Assembly (NCBI RefSeq): GCF_039862785.1
Contig: NZ_CP156795.1
Span: 1,240,001-1,304,000, forward strand
DNA from: Acinetobacter sp. ANC 7912
GTDB lineage: Bacteria > Pseudomonadota > Gammaproteobacteria > Pseudomonadales > Moraxellaceae
DNA: 64,000 nt
Direction: 5' to 3'
The notes beneath the pieces were generated by a model that was not told the origin of the DNA, ran no database searches, and was given only the letters and a program-made list of their open reading frames with translations. Each line of letters begins with the position of its first letter. The stretch's first letter is position 1. Below are positions 1 through 7,217 of the stretch, piece by piece. The position numbers and the translations under genes are program-made.

Positions 1-796
1 TGATATTCACCATGAAGTTATTTACCGAACGATGACGTGAATGTTCAAGTTGATGTAAATTTTTTAATTGATCATTCACTGTTTCGATCAATCCTCTTCT
101 GCAAAGTAATTGTTTTTCTTCTTCAGTTTGGATGGGTTTATTTTTCATATTCCGACGTGATGGGGTCAATATTTTCAGTCCTCTTGCTGCTAAAGCTTCG
201 GCTTTTGCTTTGCTCAAATAGCCTTTGTCTCCGAGTAGGATCCCTTTTAATTCTTGAGTTAAAGATTCTAATATAGCAACATCATGAACATTTCCCGATG
301 TCAGCTTGAGATTAATAATTTCACCTAAATTATTGATAACGAGATGTAATTTAAAACCATAAAACCAACCCGTACTACTTTTTCCACGACCGGCCAAGCC
401 TTTAAATACACGATGCCTTTTAATCCGAAGATTATGGCAAACTACCAATTTAGTGGAGTCAATGATACTGATTCCCGTATCTTTTCCTTTCACCTGATGG
501 AAGAAACAACTCAGAGCTTGCAAACAACGGGGCATGATTTCAATAAATCGGTTGTAGCTAAGCAGTTTAGGAAAAGCAGATTTCCAGAATGGAACGATCA
601 TTTGGCAATAAAAATATTTGAAGAATCTCAAACCGGATTGATGAAATAAAATGACAATGGTCATTGCTTCAGACAAGCTTAAAGCTGACTTTTTCAACCT
701 GGTTTTTTGATTAGAAATTAAAGCTTTCTCTAAAGATTCATTAAATTTTTTGCAGAAATCATCCAAAATACAAAATAATTCGGTAATATGATCCAT
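1..796 (-). CDS. IS982-family transposase, C-terminus outside window
   Basis: DDE transposase of the first IS982-family type, about 265 of 287 codons visible. By comparison with the complete copy at 26991-27854, about 22 C-terminal codons lie before position 1. The N-terminus begins MDHITELFCILDDFC. The catalytic core shows the IIDSTK motif (first Asp), the WFYGFKLH segment and GDKGYLSK (second Asp), all typical of IS982 transposases. The visible protein matches the other two copies, so this is a recent insertion and probably functional if its missing end is intact. It catalyses cut-and-paste or copy-out movement of its own element. Confidence 0.92.
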   Translation of the reverse strand, partial: MDHITELFCILDDFCKKFNESLEKALISNQKTRLKKSALSLSEAMTIVILFHQSGLRFFKYFYCQMIVPFWKSAFPKLLSYNRFIEIMPRCLQALSCFFHQVKGKDTGISIIDSTKLVVCHNLRIKRHRVFKGLAGRGKSSTGWFYGFKLHLVINNLGEIINLKLTSGNVHDVAILESLTQELKGILLGDKGYLSKAKAEALAARGLKILTPSRRNMKNKPIQTEEEKQLLCRRGLIETVNDQLKNLHQLEHSRHRSVNNFMVNI

Positions 797-890
797 TGAG
801 AAGCCTTGTTTTATAACATTTTGTCTTGAGAACCAATATGTTACAAAAACAGGGCTTTTTTTCTACTCTTTTTTTATATCGAACTCAGGT
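1..890 (-). mobile_element. IS982-family insertion sequence, copy A, cut by window start
   Basis: This stretch matches the complete copies at 26969-27947 and 32481-33460 throughout the part seen. Its inner end, after the transposase start codon, finishes at 890 with the inverted repeat that reads ACCTGAGTTCGAT on the minus strand. The other end lies outside the window, so the target duplication cannot be checked; the flank at 891 begins TAATTATT. The A/T run next to the repeat has 7 bases here, as in the 32481 copy, and 6 in the 26969 copy. It lies upstream of thiE and may influence its transcription. Confidence 0.93.
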
Positions 891-980
891 TAATTATTTG
901 CTGAAAATACGCCGGGAAAAGGCTGCCTAAGGTGCCGGTTATGCCTATAATAGACCTATGTATTTTGAGTGGCGGTAATC

Positions 981-1607
981 ATGCGCGGTTTATATTTAAT
1001 TACCAATGATGATCCTTTAGAACTTTTATTGGCCAAGCTGGAAGGAGCGATGGCCAATGGTGGTATTTCAGTGCTGCAATACCGTCGCAAAAAAGTGGCG
1101 AAAGAAGATCAGATTTATGAAATCGAGTACATGAAAGCCATGTGTGCGGAATATCGTGTGCCGTTTGTGATTAATGATGATCTAGAAATGGCAGTTAAAT
1201 ATGGCGTAGGTGTGCATCTGGGCCAGGACGATGGCTCGATTCAGGAAGCAGTTGCACAGTTGCCTAAAAATGTACTGATTGGTCGTAGCTGTAACAATTC
1301 GCTCGAACTGGCCGAGCAGGCCATTGCTGATGGTGCTAACTATGTGGCGTTCGGTGCGATCTATGCCACTGCATCTAAGCCAGAAGCCGGCAATATTGGT
1401 CTGCAAACATTAAAACTGGCCAAAGAAAAACTGAATGTGCCAATTTGCGCTATTGGTGGTTTAACAGTTGAAAACTCCAAAGAAGTTATTGAATGTGGTG
1501 CAGATTACTGTGCCGTGATCAGTGACGTATTGGGCCGTCCGATGAATGCCATTCCAGAGCGTCTGGATGAATGGTCTACGCTATTTAAATCTACAGCGGT
1601 TGCATAA
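981..1607 (+). CDS. thiE: Thiamine-phosphate synthase ThiE
   Basis: ThiE joins hydroxymethylpyrimidine pyrophosphate and thiazole phosphate to make thiamine monophosphate in the cytoplasm. The 208-aa product has the family's TIM-barrel signatures: an N-terminal GLYLITND strand, LQYRRK (pyrophosphate-binding basic residues; many homologues have QLR/YR here), a VINDD loop, HLGQDD, a GRSCNN segment, FGAIYATASKP and IGGLTVENS near the C-terminus. I chose ATG 981 over the in-frame GTG at 969 because homologues start with MRGLYLIT. The gene is followed 42 bp later by hemL in the same direction, the order usual in Acinetobacter. The IS982 end at 890 leaves only about 90 bp upstream, so the native promoter may be partly displaced. 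Confidence 0.93.
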   Translation: MRGLYLITNDDPLELLLAKLEGAMANGGISVLQYRRKKVAKEDQIYEIEYMKAMCAEYRVPFVINDDLEMAVKYGVGVHLGQDDGSIQEAVAQLPKNVLIGRSCNNSLELAEQAIADGANYVAFGAIYATASKPEAGNIGLQTLKLAKEKLNVPICAIGGLTVENSKEVIECGADYCAVISDVLGRPMNAIPERLDEWSTLFKSTAVA

Positions 1608-1649
1608 AACCTTATTACTTTATTTCTAAATTTTTAGTTGGATACCTCT

Positions 1650-2951
1650 ATGAGCTTATCTCCAAAGCAAGAACAACTGTTCAAACAAGCCAGTAAACAT
1701 ATTCCAGGTGGAGTGAATTCACCAGTACGTGCCTTTAATGGCGTTGGTGGTACACCAATTTTCATCGAAAAAGCGCAAGGTGCCTATCTGTATGATGTCG
1801 ATGGTAAGCGCTATGTGGACTATGTTGGCTCATGGGGGCCAATGATTCTGGGGCATGCGCATCCAGCGATTATTAAAGCCGTTCAGGATGCCGCTGTTGA
1901 TGGCTTGAGCTTTGGTGCACCTACCGTACATGAAACCACGCTGGCAGATATTATTTGTGAAATCATGCCATCGATTGAACTGGTGCGTATGACTAACTCT
2001 GGTACTGAAGCCACCATGACAGCGATCCGTCTGGCACGTGGTTATACTGGTCGTGACAAGATCGTAAAGTTTGAAGGCTGTTACCACGGTCACTCTGACT
2101 CACTACTGGTTAAAGCCGGCTCAGGCTTGCTGACCAAAGGTGAAGGTGAGGCGACTTCAGCAGGTGTACCGGCTGATTTTGCGAAACACACGCTGACCCT
2201 GCCATACAATGACATCGAAATGCTGAAAGAATGTTTCGCTAAATTCGGTTCAGAAATTGCTGGTGTGATTGTGGAGCCAGTGGCAGGTAACATGAATCTG
2301 GTCAAACCGATCGATGGCTTCCTGCAAACCATTCGTCAATTGTGTGATGAGCACGGTTCAGTTTTTATTATTGATGAGGTGATGACAGGTTTCCGCGTTG
2401 GCTTAGGCGGTGCGCAGGCGCATTATGGCGTGACTCCTGACCTGACCACTTTAGGTAAAATCATCGGGGCAGGTCTGCCAGTTGGTGCTTTTGGTGGTAA
2501 ACGTGAAATCATGGAATGTATCGCGCCACTGGGTAACGTGTATCAGGCAGGCACATTGTCGGGTAACCCATTAGCCATGCGTGCAGGTATTGAAATGTTC
2601 AAATACCTGCGAGAACCAGGTTTCTATGAAAATCTGACCGCGAAACTGGAAAAACTGCTGGCAGGTTTACAAACGGCAGCTGATCAAGCTGGCATTCCAT
2701 TCCGTACTCAGCAAGTCGGTGGTATGTTCGGTCTTTACTTTACTAATCAAGAAGAAATCACAGGTTTTGATTCCATCCTGAAATGTGATGTTGCAGCGTT
2801 CCGTACGTTCTTCCACGGTATGTTGAAACGTGGTGTGAATCTGGCACCTTCTGCATTTGAAGCAGGTTTCTTCTCTGCAGCACATAGCGATAAAGATATT
2901 GAGTTTACCATTCAAGCTGCTAAAGAAACTTTTGCTGAAATGAGAGCTTAA
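1650..2951 (+). CDS. hemL: Glutamate-1-semialdehyde 2,1-aminomutase HemL
   Basis: HemL converts glutamate-1-semialdehyde into 5-aminolevulinate, the committed tetrapyrrole (heme) precursor of the C5 pathway. It is a PLP-dependent class III aminotransferase fold. The 433-aa length matches the family. Visible motifs are the N-terminal [19 protein letters not shown] (phosphate-cup region), [10 protein letters not shown], the [10 protein letters not shown] segment with the PLP-ring Asp, and TLGKIIGAG with the Schiff-base lysine at about residue 270. ATG 1650 gives the normal N-terminus; an upstream in-frame TTG at 1638 would add only four residues. It lies just after thiE, so the two may be co-transcribed. 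Confidence 0.96.
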   Translation: MSLSPKQEQLFKQASKHIPGGVNSPVRAFNGVGGTPIFIEKAQGAYLYDVDGKRYVDYVGSWGPMILGHAHPAIIKAVQDAAVDGLSFGAPTVHETTLADIICEIMPSIELVRMTNSGTEATMTAIRLARGYTGRDKIVKFEGCYHGHSDSLLVKAGSGLLTKGEGEATSAGVPADFAKHTLTLPYNDIEMLKECFAKFGSEIAGVIVEPVAGNMNLVKPIDGFLQTIRQLCDEHGSVFIIDEVMTGFRVGLGGAQAHYGVTPDLTTLGKIIGAGLPVGAFGGKREIMECIAPLGNVYQAGTLSGNPLAMRAGIEMFKYLREPGFYENLTAKLEKLLAGLQTAADQAGIPFRTQQVGGMFGLYFTNQEEITGFDSILKCDVAAFRTFFHGMLKRGVNLAPSAFEAGFFSAAHSDKDIEFTIQAAKETFAEMRA

Positions 2952-3106
2952 GTTTTTAAATCCTCCCTCTTACGAAGCGGTGCTTCTCACCTTTTCAAAA
3001 GAGGGAATTTCTTTTGTAGAAATAATAAAATTTCCCTTCTTTTCCTTTCGCCATATATGGCTCAGGGTTAGGGGAGCTTAAATTCTAAAATTAGGGATAT
3101 TGATGA

Positions 3107-3523
3107 ATGCAAACTAAACATTATCTGACATTAAGTGATGCCGAGTTTTTATTGAATCAGGCCTATGAATATGCGTTAGAGCAGGGTTTTAATGTCAGTA
3201 TTGCGGTGGTCGATGAAACTGGGAATTTGTTGGCGATGAAGCGTATGGATGGCGCTTCACCAATGACGGCAAACCTGTGTCTGGAAAAAGCACGTTGTTC
3301 TGCGATTAGTCGCCGTCCGTCCAAGCTATTTGAAGATATTATCAAAGGTGGTCAAATGGGCTTTCTGACCATGGATACTTTTTCTGGTATGTTGGAAGGT
3401 GGTGAACCAATTTTGTATCAAGGGCAGCTGGTTGGTGCGATGGGTGTTTCTGGAGTAAAGTCTTTTCAGGATGCGGAGATTGCGCAACAGACGATTGAAA
3501 AGTTTTTAATTTGGAACAATTAA
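3107..3523 (+). CDS. GlcG/HbpS-family (DUF336) small protein
   Basis: This 138-aa protein belongs to the GlcG/HbpS family (heme-degrading-like fold, formerly DUF336). The family signature is visible: an N-terminal helix with LNQAYEYALEQG, then VSIAVVDETGNLLAMKRMDGA, a K/R-rich ALEKAR-like helix, GGxPI-type GGEPILYQGQLVGAMGVSG and a C-terminal helix. Members occur beside glycolate oxidase, propanediol/ethanolamine or heme-sensing genes; none is beside it here, so its ligand is unknown. A Shine-Dalgarno AGGGA precedes ATG 3107. No signal peptide is visible, so it is likely cytoplasmic. It appears to be monocistronic. Confidence 0.85.
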   Translation: MQTKHYLTLSDAEFLLNQAYEYALEQGFNVSIAVVDETGNLLAMKRMDGASPMTANLCLEKARCSAISRRPSKLFEDIIKGGQMGFLTMDTFSGMLEGGEPILYQGQLVGAMGVSGVKSFQDAEIAQQTIEKFLIWNN

Positions 3524-3589
3524 ATTATAGTTTTATTCAAGTTTAAATTAGCTATATTTATAAAACTTTTATCTTTGATAAATGGAGTA

Positions 3590-3618
3590 CAAGCTAAGAC
3601 AGTTTATGTCTTAGCTTG
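3590..3618. repeat. 12-bp perfect inverted repeat, possible weak terminator
   Basis: CAAGCTAAGACA and its reverse complement are separated by a 5-nt loop (GTTTA). The hairpin lies about 70 bp past the stop of the GlcG-like gene and before the convergent AT-rich gene. The T-run after it is short (CTATTTT), so it is an atypical terminator at best; a protein-binding palindrome is the alternative. Confidence 0.6.
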
Positions 3619-4201
3619 CTATTTTGAGAGAAGTGCTTGAAAATGCAAATATTACCCAACAGAAGATGAATAGATTATGGAAACATTATAATGAAAGATA
3701 AAAACTATCTAATTTAAAAGTACTGGTATTGTAAAAGACATAATTCTTTTATGTATATCATAATATATAACAAATCTACGATCCTGTAACGGGCTATATA
3801 TATCTTCACTCCGTAATAGATCTCCTAAAATTTTTGATCTATTTTCAGCAAAAAAATCTTCCAATTCATTTTTTTTAAAGTTAAATTGATAATCCTGTCT
3901 AGAATAATGGGAAAGAATTTTGTTTTCTAATAAAAATTCAAAAAATTGAAGGTTGTACCAGAAATTATTATCTAGATATGTTCCTATTGTAGAAAAGTAA
4001 AAATTTTTAATATCATTATATAGCCCATCAACTATTTTTTTGTTTTTATCGAATAATTGTGATTTTGAAACAAACTCATCTAATAAAATTAACCCTGTCT
4101 CAATAATGGATAAATCTAGTTTATCAAATTCAGTTAAACTCTTATTAAAATTATTAGAACTAAAATTTAATGCTTTCAAGAACTCCTTTTTATTTTTAAT
4201 T

Positions 4202-5176
4202 ACGCCAATCTCAACTTTTTAAGTCATTGAAATAAAAAGGACATAACCTCATTTTAAATCCGTCTATGAAAATAAAATTACAGTTATGTCCACTGAAGAA
4301 TTTATCATCATTGTCTATTTAATCATAGAGGAAATTTACCCAACTATAGTCTCTGAACCATTAAGAAAACGTGGTTTTCCACCTGCTTTAACCGATATTG
4401 AAATTATCACAATGCAAATTGTTGGTGAGTGTCTCAAAATGGATACGGATAAAAGCATATGGATGTTTTTTAAAAACAATTACTTAAGTTGGTTCCCTCA
4501 TTTAGGTTCATATCCTAACTTTTGTAAGCATTGTGCAAACTTATGGCAAGTTCATCAAAAAATCACAGCCCAATTAACTGCACATTATGGTCAGGATCAT
4601 ATTCATTTTATTGATGGATTTCCTATACCTGTTTGTCGTTATAGTCGAGCAAAAAGACACAAGAATTTCAAAGAACATGCAGGTTTTAGTTATTGTGCTG
4701 CACAACAAGAGAAATACTATGGTTTTAAAGGGCATCTTGTAATTAATTTGGAGGGTATGATTACTGGCTATACTTTCGCTCCAGCAAATGTAGATGAGCG
4801 TGATGTTGCACCAGAAATCACAGAAAATATTCATGGGTTACTAGGTGCAGATAAAGGTTACTTAAGACCCAGCTTGAAAGAATACTATAAATTTCAGTAT
4901 GTTGATCTACAAACTCCTTTAAGAAAGAATATGCCGGACTCTAGATCTCAAGAATCAATGAGGTTGCTTATGAGAGCACGAAGGAAAATTGAAACGGTCA
5001 TTGGTCAATTAACTGATCGCTTTAATATTCAAAAAGTAAGGGCAAGAGATTTATGGCACTTATCGCATCGTTTTATCAGAAAGATTTTGTCACATACGGT
5101 CTGCGTCGTTATGAATAAAAAATGTGGTTATTCACCGATTCAATTTGAAAAGCTTATTTAAAGTTGAGATTGGCGT
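4202..5176 (+). mobile_element. IS982-family insertion sequence (second type), complete
   Basis: The 975-bp element begins ACGCCAATCTCAACTTT and ends with its inverted repeat, AAAGTTGAGATTGGCGT. It is flanked by a 7-bp direct repeat TTTAATT at 4195-4201 and 5177-5183, the target duplication. Terminal AC and a duplication of this size fit the IS982 family. It is inserted in the AT-rich orphan gene. Its ends and transposase differ clearly from the IS982-type element found three times elsewhere in the window. Confidence 0.93.
4286..5161 (+). CDS. IS982-family transposase (second type)
   Basis: The 291-aa DDE transposase fills the element at 4202-5176. Core motifs are FIDGFPIPVC (first Asp, followed by the family's PxxVC pattern), RAKRHKNFKEHAGFSYCAA, YYGFKGHLV and GADKGYLR (second Asp), with a C-terminal RRKIETVIGQLTDRF helix carrying the catalytic Glu. 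This arrangement is typical of IS982 transposases. The frame is complete from ATG to stop with no lesion, so it is probably active. The start lies about 84 bp inside the left end. Confidence 0.92.
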   Translation: MSTEEFIIIVYLIIEEIYPTIVSEPLRKRGFPPALTDIEIITMQIVGECLKMDTDKSIWMFFKNNYLSWFPHLGSYPNFCKHCANLWQVHQKITAQLTAHYGQDHIHFIDGFPIPVCRYSRAKRHKNFKEHAGFSYCAAQQEKYYGFKGHLVINLEGMITGYTFAPANVDERDVAPEITENIHGLLGADKGYLRPSLKEYYKFQYVDLQTPLRKNMPDSRSQESMRLLMRARRKIETVIGQLTDRFNIQKVRARDLWHLSHRFIRKILSHTVCVVMNKKCGYSPIQFEKLI

Positions 5177-5580
5177 TTTAATTATATTTCTATAGCGAGA
5201 AAGGACAGTTAAAGCTTTATCTTTGATTTCATTTTCTTCTTGAAATTCACATGAATCTTTAAAATTTTGAAAACAAAAATTAATATCCTCAACTTTAGAA
5301 TAAATATCTGTATGAATGTTTATATTGATATTTAATTGATTTATAAATATCTTTGGTTGAAAAAGATTTGTTTGGTAATAGAAATGTGACATTTGAAAAA
5401 TCCTTGTTATTAATAGGTTGTAGTTATTTTTAACTTTATTAATGTTTGTTTTACTGAAGTTTATTGTTTTAATTAAGAAAAATGATAGTTAAATGCAATA
5501 AGATTTAGCATCTTATTATATTTAACATCAACAGAGATCAAAATGCTAGATTATTGGTCTTAAATTTAAACGAGAAACAT

Positions 5581-6291
5581 ATGCTGTACCCAATGCCCCA
5601 AAAAATCCAGTTTGCTTCTTCCCAAGCCAAATGGCAGCTATCTTCAACACAATCTGTGCTGGTACTGGTAGGACTGCAAAATTTAAGGATGATGGCAGGC
5701 ATACAAGACAGCGACCTGATGACCCATCTGATCCAGATCAGCAATAAAGCCAAAGCACTGGATATTCCCATTGTCGATCTCTATGGTGATGACCTGATTC
5801 AAGGCATGCAGCAATTGGGTGAATATGCCTCAACCCATCCTCAATTAATCTTTGCCGGGCAGGTAACACCGATGCTGAAACAGATTCTGCCACATCTGCA
5901 AAGTGTGACTGAACAAATCTGCGTGATTGATGATGCGATTTTGCTGCCCAATCAGGAACAGCATATTCAGTGGATTGATAACATTTCGGCACAAGGCTTG
6001 CATCATATGAACAGCTATAGCCTGACCCGGTTATGGAACCTGAGTGCGCCGTCGGAATATGTACTGTCGACTAAAGGCATTATGCTAGCAGTCGCTGAAC
6101 AGCTGGATATGGATGCACTGGAAATCGATCCAAATGTTGACCTAAGACAGTATGGACTGGACTCAGTCGCGGTAGTGAGTCTGGTTGGCGTATGGCGTGC
6201 TAACGGTGCCAATGTGCGTTATGAAGATGTCTATGCGCATCCAACATTGCATGAATTGGTCAGCTTTGTACTGCAATCGGCAGGTCGATAA
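5581..6291 (+). CDS. Isochorismatase-like pseudoenzyme fused to an aryl/peptidyl carrier domain
   Basis: The 236-aa protein resembles EntB/VibB/DhbB-type bifunctional proteins. The N-terminal 150 residues follow the isochorismatase-like fold (SVLVLVGLQN strand; PQLIFAGQVTPML strand-helix). The usual catalytic Asp of the HDMQ motif is replaced by Gly in LVGLQN, and the family's Lys and Cys motifs are absent, so it should not hydrolyse isochorismate. The C-terminal 75 residues form a phosphopantetheine carrier domain with an intact attachment site GLDSVAVVSL (Ser at about residue 195). No adenylation, condensation or phosphopantetheinyl transferase gene is nearby, so its partners are unknown. 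A siderophore or acyl-transfer role is inferred only. ATG 5581 is chosen; an upstream TTG at 5554 is possible. The RBS is weak. Confidence 0.75.
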   Translation: MLYPMPQKIQFASSQAKWQLSSTQSVLVLVGLQNLRMMAGIQDSDLMTHLIQISNKAKALDIPIVDLYGDDLIQGMQQLGEYASTHPQLIFAGQVTPMLKQILPHLQSVTEQICVIDDAILLPNQEQHIQWIDNISAQGLHHMNSYSLTRLWNLSAPSEYVLSTKGIMLAVAEQLDMDALEIDPNVDLRQYGLDSVAVVSLVGVWRANGANVRYEDVYAHPTLHELVSFVLQSAGR

Positions 6292-6421
6292 GCACTAATT
6301 GGGCAATTTTCTTAACATAATCGGAAATTTCATCGGCAATTAAAGAAAACGACATTGTAATTCTGTGCCAAGCTTTCTATTATTGCCGCCTTGTTTTTCG
6401 CGATCAGCCAGGGATTGAACC

Positions 6422-7066
6422 TTGAGTAATTTTCTAACCGAACATCTGATACATCGTGATGACGATTTTATGGTCATTCATAAACCAGCAGGTTTACTCA
6501 CGGTTCCCGGTAAGACAGAAGATTTGCAAGATTGCCTCATTAACAGATTAATAGAATTAGAACCCAAAACTCTCCTTATTCACCGTCTCGATCGGGACAC
6601 TTCTGGAATTCTAATTTTTGCCTTGACCCGCGAAGCACAAAAAATTATCTCCCGCCAATTTCAGGATCGCCAAACCGATAAAACCTATCAAGCCATTGTC
6701 GCAGGGACATTAGAAGGTGAAGGTACGGTTGATGTACCTGTGATTTACGATCCAAGTCGTCCGCCACTTCATATCGCTGAACCGAATCATAACAAGCCAG
6801 CATTGACGCATTGGCAGGCCGTAGAACATTTTGAAATTCAGGGACAGCCGGTCACGCGCGTAAAACTAACCCCGATTACCGGACGTTCGCATCAGCTGCG
6901 TGTACATATGCAATATTTAGGTCATCCGATTATTGGTGATACTTTATATGCGACAGCGGAACAGCAACAGCTGATGCCGCGACTTTGCCTGCACGCAGAG
7001 CAGCTGAGCTTTATTCATCCTAAAAATGCAGAAAAAGTCGAGTTTTACTGCCCGGCACCATTCTAG
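6422..7066 (+). CDS. RluA-family RNA pseudouridine synthase
   Basis: This 214-aa enzyme isomerises uridine to pseudouridine in rRNA and/or tRNA. The catalytic motif HRLDRDTSG (Asp nucleophile) is at about residues 54-62. Other family marks are the N-terminal HKPAGLLTVPG, the KTYQAIV strand and PITGRSHQLRVHMQYLGHPIIGD. It lacks an N-terminal S4 domain, and its short length matches RluA (23S U746 and tRNA U32) rather than RluC/D, though the target cannot be proved from sequence. The start is TTG 6422, preceded by AGGGA at a suitable distance; no ATG fits the conserved N-terminus. A hairpin terminator follows at 7096. Confidence 0.88.
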   Translation: MSNFLTEHLIHRDDDFMVIHKPAGLLTVPGKTEDLQDCLINRLIELEPKTLLIHRLDRDTSGILIFALTREAQKIISRQFQDRQTDKTYQAIVAGTLEGEGTVDVPVIYDPSRPPLHIAEPNHNKPALTHWQAVEHFEIQGQPVTRVKLTPITGRSHQLRVHMQYLGHPIIGDTLYATAEQQQLMPRLCLHAEQLSFIHPKNAEKVEFYCPAPF

Positions 7067-7095
7067 GAAATACTTGGTTAATCATCGTGATTCAT

Positions 7096-7115
7096 GCCCA
7101 CTTTTGGTGGGCTTT
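7096..7115 (+). terminator. Short Rho-independent terminator after the RluA-type gene
   Basis: GCCCAC, a TTTTG loop, then GTGGGC and TTTA. The T-run is short, so efficiency is uncertain. Confidence 0.6.
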
Positions 7116-7217
7116 ATGTCAAAATATATTGCTTATAGGTGTGAAATTTTGCTCAAATGACCTGTTGTGTTTGAGCACGATCTTTGCAGTCTTGAACTTA
7201 AGATAAAGGTGGAAAAA

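Larger units (their letters stand above)
3709..5392 (-). pseudogene. AT-rich orphan gene split by an IS982-family element
   Basis: I do not recognise the product. The 5' part runs from ATG 5392 to 5184 and the 3' part from 4201 to the stop at 3709. Removing the insertion 4202-5176 and one copy of its 7-bp target duplication joins the parts in frame, giving 233 codons with no other lesion, so the disruption looks recent. The start has a good AAGGA ribosome site. The predicted protein is rich in Asn, Phe, Lys and Ile, has no signal peptide or clear membrane segment, and has an acidic/hydrophobic C-terminal half with FFAENRSKILGDLL. Its base composition is far more AT-rich than neighbouring housekeeping genes, suggesting horizontal acquisition. 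Lone AT-rich genes of this type are often toxin, phage or defence cargo, but no motif here supports a specific function. Confidence 0.8.

Noticed and set aside
37-649. Plus-strand open frames in the IS982 copies
   Set aside because: They are antisense to the transposase and recur identically in each copy; no ribosome site or recognisable product.
3709-4179. Independent 156-aa gene
   Set aside because: Its frame joins exactly to the fragment at 5184-5392 when the IS and one target copy are removed, so it is the 3' part of one disrupted gene.
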